Positions 1 through 10,280 of a stretch of DNA of 64,000 nt are shown in pieces. The stretch is from Cadophora sp. MPI-SDFR-AT-0126 (lineage: Eukaryota > Ascomycota > Leotiomycetes > Helotiales > Ploettnerulaceae), in the NCBI GenBank assembly GCA_020747065.1, contig JAGMVK010000003.1, forward strand, positions 2,728,001-2,792,000. The letters run 5' to 3'. The translations under genes and the position numbers were made by a program. Every line of letters starts with the position of its first letter. Within the stretch, counting starts at the first letter, position 1. The notes beneath the pieces were generated by a model. The model was not told where the DNA came from and searched no databases. It saw only the letters and a program-made list of their open reading frames with translations.

Positions 1-1047
1 TTTACTCTTGTGTAAAAATCGTAGCTTCAATGATACGCAACGGCGCTGCTGCAACTCATAGGAGCTGTTCCCAGAGAAACTCTCTGGCAGACTCACGAGA
101 CATTTTAGAGCCGTGTGGCGGCTCCAGTCTAGTCCCATTTGTTTCGATTTGTATTTGGAAAGGAAGCAAATCAGATTCGATAATATAGGCACTGGACCGA
201 CAGCGGTACTCTCAAGAAGCGAAGTGGAAGCCATGTCTCCCACATAAGGCACAGATCAGTCGATTCCAGAAGCCATGTGAGATTCGTTCAAGAGATTGTG
301 TAAGCTTGCATTTCTCTGGTGTGTATTTCTTTGACAGAACCCATTAAGCAATACCTATCATGCCGGCGACGACTTCGTCTAAGCGAAAGAGACTCGAAGC
401 CAGGTTTCACTGTCCTGTGAGCAGACGAAGATTCTGTCCCATTTGGCCTCAGAAGCGAAGGATACAGACCAAGCCCCATTTTAAACGATTCCATGACAGT
501 AGCACTGCAACCGAAGAATAAAGAAGCCTGGCGTGAACCCAAGATCCTGATGCGAATTCTCGCATTGACCACCCTATCTAGATCAATGCCATAGTACGCT
601 GAAGCAAGTAGGATGACTGTGTACATTACATTACGAAATGGGGGCTTACGATATCACAGCGTATTACAGCAGGGATAAATGTATCAAGGCTGCTTGGGCG
701 CCCAAAACACAGAAGGTCATTGGATGCCTCAATAGCCATGAAGATTGTGCTCTTCTCCTGCCTTGTATCCTGGGACCACTCGTTATAGGTGCGAGGTTAT
801 TAGATGGCAGGAGGGGACTGGCCCGAACAGAAAGGACTCTGTTTATGGCCGGGCTATTACTCTGATCTGTTAACAAAGAAAGAAGTCAGGAAGGAAGGGG
901 GAGGAAATGGGACATCAATGCTGGTATCTTGCATATCATGATCATGGCTCATTATCATATCTAGCACCTAGCTCTCGCTCGATGACTTTCCTGGGCATGC
1001 AGCTACGCAATGTCAGTAGATGCGGACGTGGAGGAAAGAAGTGCCTA
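1..1047. other. intergenic, no gene seen
   Basis: Short open frames exist on both strands, but none shows a recognisable motif, splice structure or start context. I see no RNA gene. The stretch lies 3' of the minus-strand BET2-like gene. Confidence 0.5.
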
Positions 1048-2144
1048 CTAAACAGGGTCAACCTCTTCCAACCCTTGGTATCCTAGAAGACTGAGACCAG
1101 CAATGCCAAATACTGTATGGAAGACATCAACAACATCTCCTGGCCTATCAGCAATACCCCCCAATTCAGGGTCCTACCTGATCAGCACCTCCCAAAGCAA
1201 AATACCTAGAAAAAGACTTACCTGACACCTCAGGATAAACCCTTTCAACGCCTCTCCATCAACCCAGTGTAACCTCCCAATCATAGCCAAACTACTTCCA
1301 ACCCACCAACTATAACAAACATCCTCCAACTTCTCCGCTCTCCCATTCAAGCCCCCCTGCTCCACCTGCCTCTCACTCAACCATCGCCCCAATTTATCCT
1401 TATCCACAACATCAATCCTCTTCGCAATACTGAGCGCGGCAAGACACGCATATATCTGCCCCGAATGACTCTCCGCACCAGGCGAGACCCCATACCCGCC
1501 GTCGAAGTTCGCACAAGAGGTGATATATGTGACAGCGAGCGGGACGTCGACTAACGAGAGGAGCTTGAGGAGCGAGAGGGCGATTAGTGAGGAGCAGATG
1601 AAGCGTGTATCTTCTTCGCCCCATTCGTCGCCGGTGAAGGTTCCTGTTTCTCTGTTTTGCAGAGCTGCAATCCCTGTATTCCTATTAGCACAGCACTGTG
1701 ACAGGTCTCAACGTTCAGTGTAGAGGAGTACGCACATAACCCCACTGCCCTCTTCCCCCCAACACCACCAACTTTCACGCCCCTCTCCTCGAGCTCATCC
1801 CACGCCCCAACCATAGCCAAGATCTGCACCGCGCTGCAAGTATACAGAATATGCGCATCATGTCCCGGCGCAGCGCCAAAGCCTCCACTGTCCGTCTGAC
1901 AGCTCAGCACAAAATCAATTGTCTCTTTCCTAGGTAGAGCTTCGGGATGATTTAAAAGATGCAGAGCTGTGAGGCCCCAGTAGATGCCATTGAGGCGGAG
2001 GTGTTCCGTGAGGTGGTATTCGAGCTCGTCTTTGCGTGTGTCGAGGGATTGGATGTATTTAACGTGGGCGGAGATGACGAGTTGGACTTCAGTTGGGAGA
2101 GAGGCTGAGGTTGAGGCCCGTCCTGGGCCGGATACAAGAGACAT
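1048..2144 (-). CDS. BET2: geranylgeranyl transferase type-2 beta subunit (Rab GGTase beta)
   Basis: Three exons, complement(1048..1173, 1222..1673, 1736..2144), give 328 aa, the usual family length. The protein is the catalytic beta subunit that attaches geranylgeranyl to C-terminal cysteines of Rab/Ypt GTPases, acting with an alpha subunit and the Rab escort protein in the cytosol. Prenyltransferase repeats are visible ([74 protein letters not shown]). Family knowledge places the zinc ligands at the Asp and Cys of EDVCYSWW and the His of DVFH; all three are present. Intron 1 splits the Trp of WIAALQ. Intron 2 uses donor gtaagt and acceptor gtag, chosen because only that acceptor keeps the frame. 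An essential, highly conserved gene, so confidence is high. Confidence 0.95.
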
Positions 2145-3077
2145 TTTGGGGGTATTTGTTTATTGTTTGGATTTGTTGAAGCGATGGGAATGAGAATGGA
2201 AGTGTTTAAATCGGCTGCCTCGAGGAACCCCACCAGTTCATGAACCAATCGGAACTTGAGTCAGCCTTGCCCGAATTTCAAGCGGAGACTTCACCAGCTC
2301 AAATTCTATCCTTTTCAAGGGAATCGTAAAAGGAATCGTAAAAGCTTGAGCTTATCCAACTGTTCCTGAGATAAGAAAGGCTGAAATCCTTGCGTCTAGA
2401 TCTAGCTTTACTTTCCGATGAAAAAAGATGTCCTTTTGGGACTGGGAACTTTACCTACCAACCTAGAATTAGGCTTGCTGCGAGGATACATTTTCTTTCA
2501 TCAAGGTCTAATTGTACGAGTTGTTCCCATTACAAAGAGTTTTCTTTTCATACATACCAGTATGGTAGTTCGGCCAGTGCTCCATTTATTCCTGTGACCC
2601 AACCACTCTTGTAAACACTCTCCTGCCATCAACCAATCAGATCACACAAGTCTCACCTCATCTTCTGACCAAAAGGCTACTTGCTGACTTCTCTCCAACC
2701 GAAAGCTTCAAGATCTTCTTTTCTCGTCCTATCAGATTCTTCTACTCTATCTGGGCATTCCATTAAGTATATCCTCAATCTCTCAGCAAGAACGATTCTC
2801 AGCCTCGCCCGTTAGTGCGGGTCGGCACTTCAAACTTTCCGAGTCGGTTTTCGGACCATATGGTTGGTAATCCCCGCAAATCATAACTTCAATATGGATG
2901 CCTAGTTTCAATGTTGCTTCTATATAGGTAGGAATACAGATAGAGTTCGAAGTTTCTCTCCATCTGCTATTGTCAATTGTTTGCTTCTATCATTTCACTT
3001 TCTCTCTGTTCAAATTGTGTCAATTGAACCCTTCACATCTCACTATTCTCTGTTCTCCTACGGCACAATCAACAATC
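2145..3077. other. divergent promoter between BET2 and the GGCT gene
   Basis: No gene seen. It holds two CCAAT motifs (2245-2249 and 2633-2637) and a dense CGG/CCG cluster with a perfect 10-bp palindrome at about 2839-2864. Pyrimidine-rich tracts at 2950-3070 suit a fungal 5' leader. Confidence 0.5.
2633..2637 (+). promoter_or_regulatory. CCAAT box (CCAATCA)
   Basis: This fits the CCAAT-binding HAP/CBC consensus CCAATCA. It lies about 440 bp before the GGCT start codon and could serve either divergent gene. It is a sequence match only. Confidence 0.3.
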
Positions 3078-4127
3078 ATGGCAGGTCAACCTTCTACATC
3101 AAGCACAAGCTGCTGTACCGGACAAGGAACATTCACGACACTCTCGAAGCTTTGGTCTTCAAACGGTACTCCCCAACCCTCGACGCCACTTGTGAATCTC
3201 CCCCGAACCTCCTCCACACGCCTCTCATCCACGTCCAGCGAGACCATACTCTACTTAGCCTATGGCTCCAACCTCTCCGCCGAAACATTCAAAGGCACCC
3301 GAGGAATCAAACCTCTCTCCGCGCTCAACGTCCACGTACCTTCACTCGACCTAACCTTTTCCCTACAAGGTATTCCCTACGTCGAGCCCTGCTTCGCAAA
3401 CACACGATACCATATCCCTCCCTCCTCCAGATCAAGCACAAAGACCGACTATCACAAAGACCGCTGGACCAAAGGACTCATTGGCGTCGTTTATGAAGTT
3501 ACACCAGAGGACTACAGAACCATAATAGCCACCGAGGGTGGTGGTGCAAGCTATCACGATGTGATTGTGCCCTGCTACGCATTGCCCGAAGGCGCAAAGA
3601 CAGTAGATCCCATACCGAGCGGCGCACCGTTCAAAGCGCATACATTATTACGACCTGAGCCTACAGAGGAGGAGCACGCGACGGATGGCATTGTTCGACC
3701 AGATCCATCCTATGCACAAGCTTCAGCGCGCTACCTCAAGCTAATAACATCCGGCGGCGAAGAGCATGAACTGCCTGAGGAATACATGGCCTATCTATAT
3801 AACATCCGACCATACACCATCACAACTATGCGGCAACGGGCAGGTCAAGCTATCATCGTTACAACCTGGTTGCCCATCCTACTGATGCTGTTTGGGCTGG
3901 GCAAGGTATTTGCTGATGATGAGGGGAAGATACCCGGGTGGTTGGCGAGTGTAATGGGGGTTTTCACAAAGGCGCTTTGGGCGTATTATGATTTGGTTCT
4001 GAAGAAGACGTTTGGCGATGGGGAGAGAACTATTGGAGAGGATGGGGATGAGGAAGAGGGAGGGAAGAGATGGTGCGAGGAGAGGTTTGGGAGGAAGTGG
4101 TGTGAGAAGAGTGTTAGGTTGGAATGA
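3078..4127 (+). CDS. gamma-glutamylcyclotransferase-like protein with C-terminal membrane anchor
   Basis: Single exon, 349 aa from the ATG at 3078. The open frame extends to 2970, but that part reads like a pyrimidine-rich leader. The GGCT fold is indicated by YLAYGSNL near residue 61, the nucleotide-free glycine-rich loop of the family, and by ATEGGGASY, whose Glu is the expected general acid/base. GGCT-fold enzymes release 5-oxoproline from gamma-glutamyl peptides in glutathione turnover. After the catalytic domain comes a hydrophobic stretch (TTWLPILLMLFGLGKVF), consistent with a tail anchor, then a charged Glu/Lys/Arg-rich end. The N-terminus is Ser/Thr-rich. Substrate specificity cannot be read from sequence. 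Confidence 0.8.
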   Translation: MAGQPSTSSTSCCTGQGTFTTLSKLWSSNGTPQPSTPLVNLPRTSSTRLSSTSSETILYLAYGSNLSAETFKGTRGIKPLSALNVHVPSLDLTFSLQGIPYVEPCFANTRYHIPPSSRSSTKTDYHKDRWTKGLIGVVYEVTPEDYRTIIATEGGGASYHDVIVPCYALPEGAKTVDPIPSGAPFKAHTLLRPEPTEEEHATDGIVRPDPSYAQASARYLKLITSGGEEHELPEEYMAYLYNIRPYTITTMRQRAGQAIIVTTWLPILLMLFGLGKVFADDEGKIPGWLASVMGVFTKALWAYYDLVLKKTFGDGERTIGEDGDEEEGGKRWCEERFGRKWCEKSVRLE

Positions 4128-5152
4128 TAGGCTTGAGATATTTTGGGCTAGGTTCGAATGTTTCTCAGAATCTACCACTTTCGATTCTAAAGAACTTAGT
4201 CCTTCCAGGCTTCTCGGTTGACGAGGTACCAGATTCCTAAGGTTTACTGGCCCTTTAAGTCTGCGATTCGTCAAGTTCAGTCAAGGAACCAATGTTCAGA
4301 TCAACCACAGATACTCAAAACCCTATGCGACAAGTGTATCATTGGAAGAAACAAGAGAACGGAAGTTCAAGCAAGTGGAAGGGAGTAGCTGAGCAAGATG
4401 AGTAATATCTGCCTACCTATCTACTACCCATTTTACGAGTCTTAACTTTTTCGCCTTTTTCCCTCTCAATTCCTTCTCTTCAAAGTCACAGCGCGGCCTT
4501 CCTTGAATACACTTCTAAAAAAGCACTCCACAAATCAAATCCTTTCTCGGTACCGAAACAGGTCCAAATAATATTGCCAAGTCCACAGTAATCCACGGGA
4601 ACTGGATTTCCATTCACACGCCGCGAATCAAGTGGCTCCGCCCACGTGTATCTCCCTCCGTACCGGAGCTCTCACGAACGCCCTCATCTAGACGCCTATG
4701 GAGCAAAATCTTCTAATTCACGCAAGCCCACGCTTGGCAGGTTGCATCCAACGCCGGTTTCTGCCGCATTCACGACGCCAAATGTGGGTCGGAAAACCCT
4801 TCAGAGCATCTTATCAGATGGGACCCATTCCTCTTTGATCCACAACGGATCATATCTCTGCATCTGATAATCTTGATGCCTCCGAAGCGGCACTTGGCAT
4901 CTGTCAAGAAATGGAGGAAAAATTGCTTCGGCGAACGTGAAAATGCTTGCAGCTGTGGTATCCACTCGGCTGATCTCGGTTTTCTGGCCGGAGTGGGCTG
5001 CGTTGGGAAAATATAATGGTAGGTGGTTCCCTCTGGATTTTTCACTTCGATCATATCTTATCAGATCAGATCCTGTTCGAAGTCTGAATCTTGTCCGTGT
5101 TCGTGCGTTTCCTCGTTTGCGTCGTGTTCTGTTGTTTTGAACGCAGCACAAG
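4128..5152. other. intergenic, promoter of MFSD1-like gene
   Basis: No supported gene. CACGTG occurs near 4642. Repeated gatc/atca runs around 5048-5070 (tatcttatcagatcagatcc) probably lie in the leader of the downstream transporter. Confidence 0.4.
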
Positions 5153-7245
5153 ATGAGCGACCCTAGATTTGTCAAAGGACCATCTCACGATGTTGTCGCT
5201 TCAGAGGTGCCGCTCAGCAAAAGCGCAAATATCTCGATTGAGGAAAAGCCAGTCGTCGCCGACTCGTCGAGTGAAGAGTCGGGGTTGCAGCCTGTACCTC
5301 TGTCCTTTAAGATCGCTTCGATTTTGCTGGTCTCCATGATTGGATTTGGCGGGAATTGGAGTTCTGGTATCACCGGAGCTATGAAGACAAAACTCAAGAA
5401 GGTTCGCTCTCGATTCCAAGCCTGCTAAGGATGATGTGTTGACAGAAGCAAAGGGATTGAAAATCAACAACACTGAATATGCCCTTTTGGACGCAAGCGA
5501 GGATTTCATGAAGACTGCATTGGTGCTTGTGAGTGGAATTGTCACTGATCGAATCGGAGGTGCTCGTACGTTCCTCGTCTTTTAAAAACATGCTTTTGAC
5601 AAGGGCTAATGTGAAGGTTAGAGGCGATTCTATACGGGAATGTGATCTATACCATTGGTTCCATTTTCGCAGCTGCAGCGACGACAGTACGTAGCTACCA
5701 ATTCCTGATCTTCGGTCAAGTCGTTCTCGCCCTAGGAGACATCGCCACGCAGGTTGCGCAGTACAAGATTTTCTCGTCTTGGTTCCCGCCTGGACATGGA
5801 TTCGCTTCGACACTTGCACTGGAACTTGCTATTGGAAAGGTACAAAGCCCCTTGATCCCAAACCGTTATTGAAAAATGTTGGATATATTTTGTATCCAAA
5901 GTGCTTTTTCAACTGACGAGGGTGAACAGATCGGATCCTTCGTCGGAAAATCCACCTCCAACATAATTGCCGAAAACCTCGGTGATTTCTCCTGGGTCTG
6001 GTGGATTGCAGTGGCCATGAACGTCTTCACCAACGTCGTCACACTCGTTTTCTACTTCTTCACCAAGTACTGCGAGAACCGATTTGCAGGGATGGCAGAT
6101 CCCGCCACCGGCGAGATTTTGACCGAGAAGAACAAGAAGTTCGAGTTGAAGCGCATTGTGGAATTGCCGTGGATCTTCTGGATGGTGATGTTGTTCAGTC
6201 TTGTGGAGACCAGTGGCGTGAGTGTGTTCTCGGCGAATGCGACGGAGCTAGCAGAGTTGAGGTTTGATGTTGACTCTATCACGGCGGGATGGTATACCAG
6301 TGTGCTGCAATATGCTGGTATGTAATTCCTTCGAACGATGATTTAGAGGACGGTGTACCAAGCTAACAGTTTAAAGGGTTCTTTCTCGTGCCGCTGATTG
6401 GAATATTTATCGATTTGTATGGGAACAGACTAACACTGAGTAAGTCATCACTTCTCCGAAACAACCCAACTTCCATTAATATTTCTGTCACTCAGTGGTG
6501 TTCACGGGCGTTCTGCTCATGGCCGCCATGTGCCTTGTAAACTGGTCCGTTACATCTCAAGGAACGGCCGCCGCATTTGGACTCTACGTATGTCTCCCTT
6601 TCCTTTTCCCTCCATTTTGCCCTCTCCAAAAAGAAAATACCAAACACGATTTCTCTTCCTATATGCACCAACTAATCTTCCTCTCTCCAGGCCGTAGCAT
6701 ACTGTTTTGGCCCTACTCTGATAATTGACTCAATCCGCACCTCGATCTGGTCGCAATCAGTTTTCGGTTCCGCCTACGGCCTCAAAGTAACCATGAACAA
6801 CGCCCAAAACATCATAATCCGCGTCCTCACCGGCGTCCTGCAAGACTCCTCCCCAGCATCCAATCCCTACAAAAAAGTAACGCCCGTCTACCTCTTCCTC
6901 GCCATCTGCTCGTTCGTCGTAGCAGTCATACTCATGACTGTATTCCTCGTGGCGAAGATTGGCAAGAAGAGTATCTATGTCGATGTGGCGAGATTGCAGT
7001 GGACCAGGAAAGAGAGGATTGCAAATGGGGAGGAGATGAACAGGAGGAGGGCTGAAGTGGGCTTTGATCCTGTCGTGGAGACGGGTGGGGTGGAGGCTGG
7101 GGAGCCAGAGGTGCTTGAGAGTGTGAGCAGGGAGAGAAGGAGGATGAAGTTGATTAGTAGGGGAGCTTTTGGGGTGTTGGCGCTTTGGGTATTGGGTGCC
7201 TGGGCGGCGTACTTCTGGGGTGTCGCTACAGGGAATAATGATTAG
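5153..7245 (+). CDS. MFS transporter, MFSD1-like
   Basis: Seven exons: 5153..5401, 5454..5565, 5622..5839, 5930..6317, 6377..6439, 6496..6587, 6691..7245, giving 558 aa with continuous frame. There are about 12 hydrophobic segments, and MFS signatures include NNTEYALLDASEDFM, VSGIVTDRIGGA in the loop 2-3 position, and GIFIDLYGNRLTL in the mid-protein repeat. The overall pattern resembles eukaryotic MFSD1-type carriers, which in animals act in lysosomes, so a vacuolar role is a guess. The C-terminal third carries a charged cytosolic loop (RRAEVGFDPVVETGG) followed by one more hydrophobic segment. The exon 2 acceptor (AAAG at 5453) is weak: the stronger gacag at 5445 puts a stop in frame, so this junction is the least certain. 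Confidence 0.8.
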
Positions 7246-7733
7246 TCGTTGCTAGAGAGGGAATTCCTGAGGTCAAACTTCGCCTTAAGGATGAGAGAAA
7301 AGTGCTCCTGCAGACTTGTACAATTGCTGCGAGAAGCAGGAAGTCCAAAAGTCGAGCCGAAGTGGGGGGGTTTGAAGAAGATGGAATAACATCAATAGAC
7401 AATAGACTAGTAATATGCATCACGAGTCAGTGTTGCTGCAGCTCTCCGGCGATATCAATACCAGATTTGCAATCAACGGCAAGTTCAATTATCGGTCCCA
7501 AAGCGATGTTCCAAGGTCGTGAAGTATGTGCTTGAGAAAGAGTTGGAGTTCAATTCAGGGGTAAAGCTCGCTTGTAAATTTAGCGTGTTCGGCGTCCGCG
7601 GCCTCCGATATGTATCTCGAAATCATTCATCTCTCTTTCTTCCAACACATCTACCCTCTTACCATTATTCCAGCCATATCGTGAGATCCACGTGTACTGA
7701 ATTTGCTCTATGTGAAGTGCTTCTCACTGACGG
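7246..7733. other. intergenic, promoter of Zn2Cys6 gene
   Basis: No gene seen. A CACGTG occurs about 45 bp before the ATG of the downstream regulator. Confidence 0.4.
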
Positions 7734-10178
7734 ATGTCAACCGAGCAAAGTTCCAAGGAACGAGGAGGAGATAAGGGATCCACCAAGCTTGGCGATCTAC
7801 TCCTTCCCAAAGCAGTATGTAATACTGGATTTTTTGATCTAAAAGCGTACGATAGCTGATCCGAATCATTAACTACACAGTGCGAGAACTGCAAGATCAG
7901 AAAGGTGCCATGCCTCCTCCCTGTGACTGCATTGTGCTTGTGCACCATCACTGACAGGTTCCACGCCCCACAGATCCGGTGCGACAAGTCTTCGCCTTGT
8001 TCCAGCTGTCAAGTAGCGAAGCTACCATGCCGTGTAGCATCAAAATTCACGGATAGCAGACCCCGGGGTCCTGCTTCAAACTATCAGCAAGTCCGATCAC
8101 CTGCTCCATGACTACGCGTGACTAACATCTTGTAGTGAAAAGCACTTCAGTTCGATCCACGAGAGTCTAAGAGAAATCAAAGAGAGGCTTCGTAAGCTGG
8201 ATACGAGTCCATCAGCTCCTGCTTCGGTTCCCTCGCCGGATCTCTGTATTGTTGCGACCGAAAGCGAATCTCCATTCGTGCCCGAGACTGCTTTCCAAAG
8301 CGAGACTTCATTCGACAGCTACTCTGTACAAGCATCCGTGACAGCAGAGTATTCTGCAGCAGAAGTTGTACACAATGATTTGGATCAAGAAATACATGCT
8401 TCTCTCACGGCACTGAAATCCCTTCTTCGTGGTCAGGGACGGCCGTCGCCGTCGAACAATCTGTCATTTCCACGAGCTGTGACGAAATCAAATGTGCCGA
8501 AGGTTGAGCTTCCACCTATGGATATTATAATAGAAGTACTGAAGAAAGCATCGGGTGAGTTATGCAACTTTAGATGCTTTGCCACGATCTTTCTAAAGCA
8601 GTTCAAGCACGAATACCACTAGTCATTCTGCACAGCGGACTGCGAGACGACTCCCTACTCGAAGAGCTATGCAAGAAAATATACTTCCCCACCAAGCACG
8701 TCTCCAAAGGAGAAATAACCCTTATGAACGGACTACTATTCTACGTCTTCGGAGAATACTGCATGGAAGACGGAACTTCCAGCCCGCTTTACGCCACATA
8801 TGCGAAGCTCTGCGAGAGAAACTTCGTTGCTGGACTTCAGGATTATGATTGTCTGGTGACACCGACTTTGGAAAACATCCAGTCTTTGCTACTCGGCGTG
8901 GGTAATCGCTCAATCAACTCAGCTTTTTCGAAACTAACAAATGTCCCAGGCTCTAAAAGCACAAGAAGACTCCCGCCCAGCCCTCTGCTGGACATTCGTC
9001 TCCACCGGCGCCCGGCTCTGCCAAATCCTAGGCTACCACCGCGAAGCTGTCATCTCTCGCGATCCTCCCAAACTAGCCGAAGCAAAACGCCACGTCTTTT
9101 GGATGCTCTACATGATCGATAAAACGCTCTCGCTAAACCTAGGCCACACATCCAACTTCCCCAGTCACGACATCGACGTAAACATGTACTCGCCATCCGA
9201 GAATCCCAAAGTCTCGCCCTGGAATCGCGTCATGATCTCCTTTGCTGAGTTTTCGAAATTGCAGGGGAGGCTGTACGATGAGTTGTATTCGGTGAGAGCG
9301 AGGAGGGCACAGGCGGATGTGAGAGCGAGGACTATTGAGGAGCTCGTTTCGTGTTTTTATGGATGGCATGCAGAGTTCAAACTGGTATTTCTTCTCTTTT
9401 GCTTTACCTGATCTCACCCCGACTAATTTGCGTGAAGATTGACACAGAAGGCGCACAATGCAGGAGCGATCTGGATATTATCATCGGCTCCTCTGACTTC
9501 ATCTTCTACTCCGTGCTTACAATTCTCTACGGAGCTCAGACCTCCCCGGCAGCAGCCATCAGGATCAGCTCCCAGCGATACGAAGTAGCCCGACTAAGTC
9601 TAGAATGCCATGTCCAGAACTGGACGAAGCTATCTCCAAACGACATTTCGAAATGTGGGATATACTCAGACTGGTAAGTACCTTCCTCCAGAGGCGAGAT
9701 TGGTGGTATTGACACACCCAACAGGCTCATTGACTACGCATCCTTCGCCCCCTTCCTTGTAGTCTTCACGCACGCCATAGCTGCCCGTTCACAGTCCGAC
9801 GTAACGCTCCTGTCCCAAACCCTCACAACTCTCGAATCCATGCGCAGTCGCTCCGAAACACACACCAAGCTCTGTCACAGATGCCGCGTTTTTCTACGTT
9901 TCGCTAAAGCTTTCGTGCAATCCCACAATCCGCCTTCAGGTTTCCAGAACGAGGACGATGGCTCTTTTGTCTTCTCTACGGCGGCAACGATGACGATGGA
10001 TGATCCTGCGGCGTACCTTGGGGATCTTGGTGTGGGTACGGGTGTAGAGTTTCCGGATTATTATGGGTTGGGTGCGGGGAATGGTGAGATGGAGTCGATG
10101 TCTGCTTTTTTGGGGAGTTGTTTTGGCGAGGGGTCGACGATGGGTGGGATTTGGAATACCGACTATCAGGGTCCTTGA
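7734..10178 (+). CDS. Zn(II)2Cys6 fungal-specific transcription factor
   Basis: Eight exons: 7734..7814, 7881..7904, 7974..8090, 8143..8554, 8599..8897, 8950..9384, 9438..9673, 9725..10178, giving 685 aa. The binuclear zinc cluster is assembled from three small exons: Cys28-x2-Cys31-x6-Cys38-x5-Cys44-x2-Cys47-x6-Cys54 (CENCKIRKIRCDKSSPC and on). A heptad-like stretch after it (ESLREIKERLRKLD) could be a dimerisation coil. The middle region matches the fungal-specific TF domain (TGARLCQILGYHRE, KRHVFWMLYMIDKTLSL, then DIDV). The C-terminus is Gly/Met/Asp-rich and may be an activation domain. The exon 4 acceptor (gaaaag at 8142) is unusual, but the nearby tgtag acceptor would start with a stop codon. 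Target genes are unknown. Confidence 0.85.
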
Positions 10179-10280
10179 GTACGATGTCCAGAAAGAGAAT
10201 ACGATATTTTTTGGGGGGATCGTCTCGTCTCCCAAAAGACGCCTGCTTATAATTTTGCTTTGAAGCATTGCGGTAGATGT

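Noticed and set aside
288..876. Open frames of 70-112 codons on both strands at the left edge
   Set aside because: They overlap each other, have no recognisable motif, start context or intron structure, and look like chance frames.
1952..2248. 98-codon frame antisense-shifted across BET2 exon 1
   Set aside because: Shadow of the BET2 coding frame, which has clear family motifs.
4642..4647. CACGTG boxes at 4642, 7690, 37152 and 44704 as specific regulatory sites
   Set aside because: Six-base matches are frequent in this window; without conservation or a known target gene they are not meaningful.
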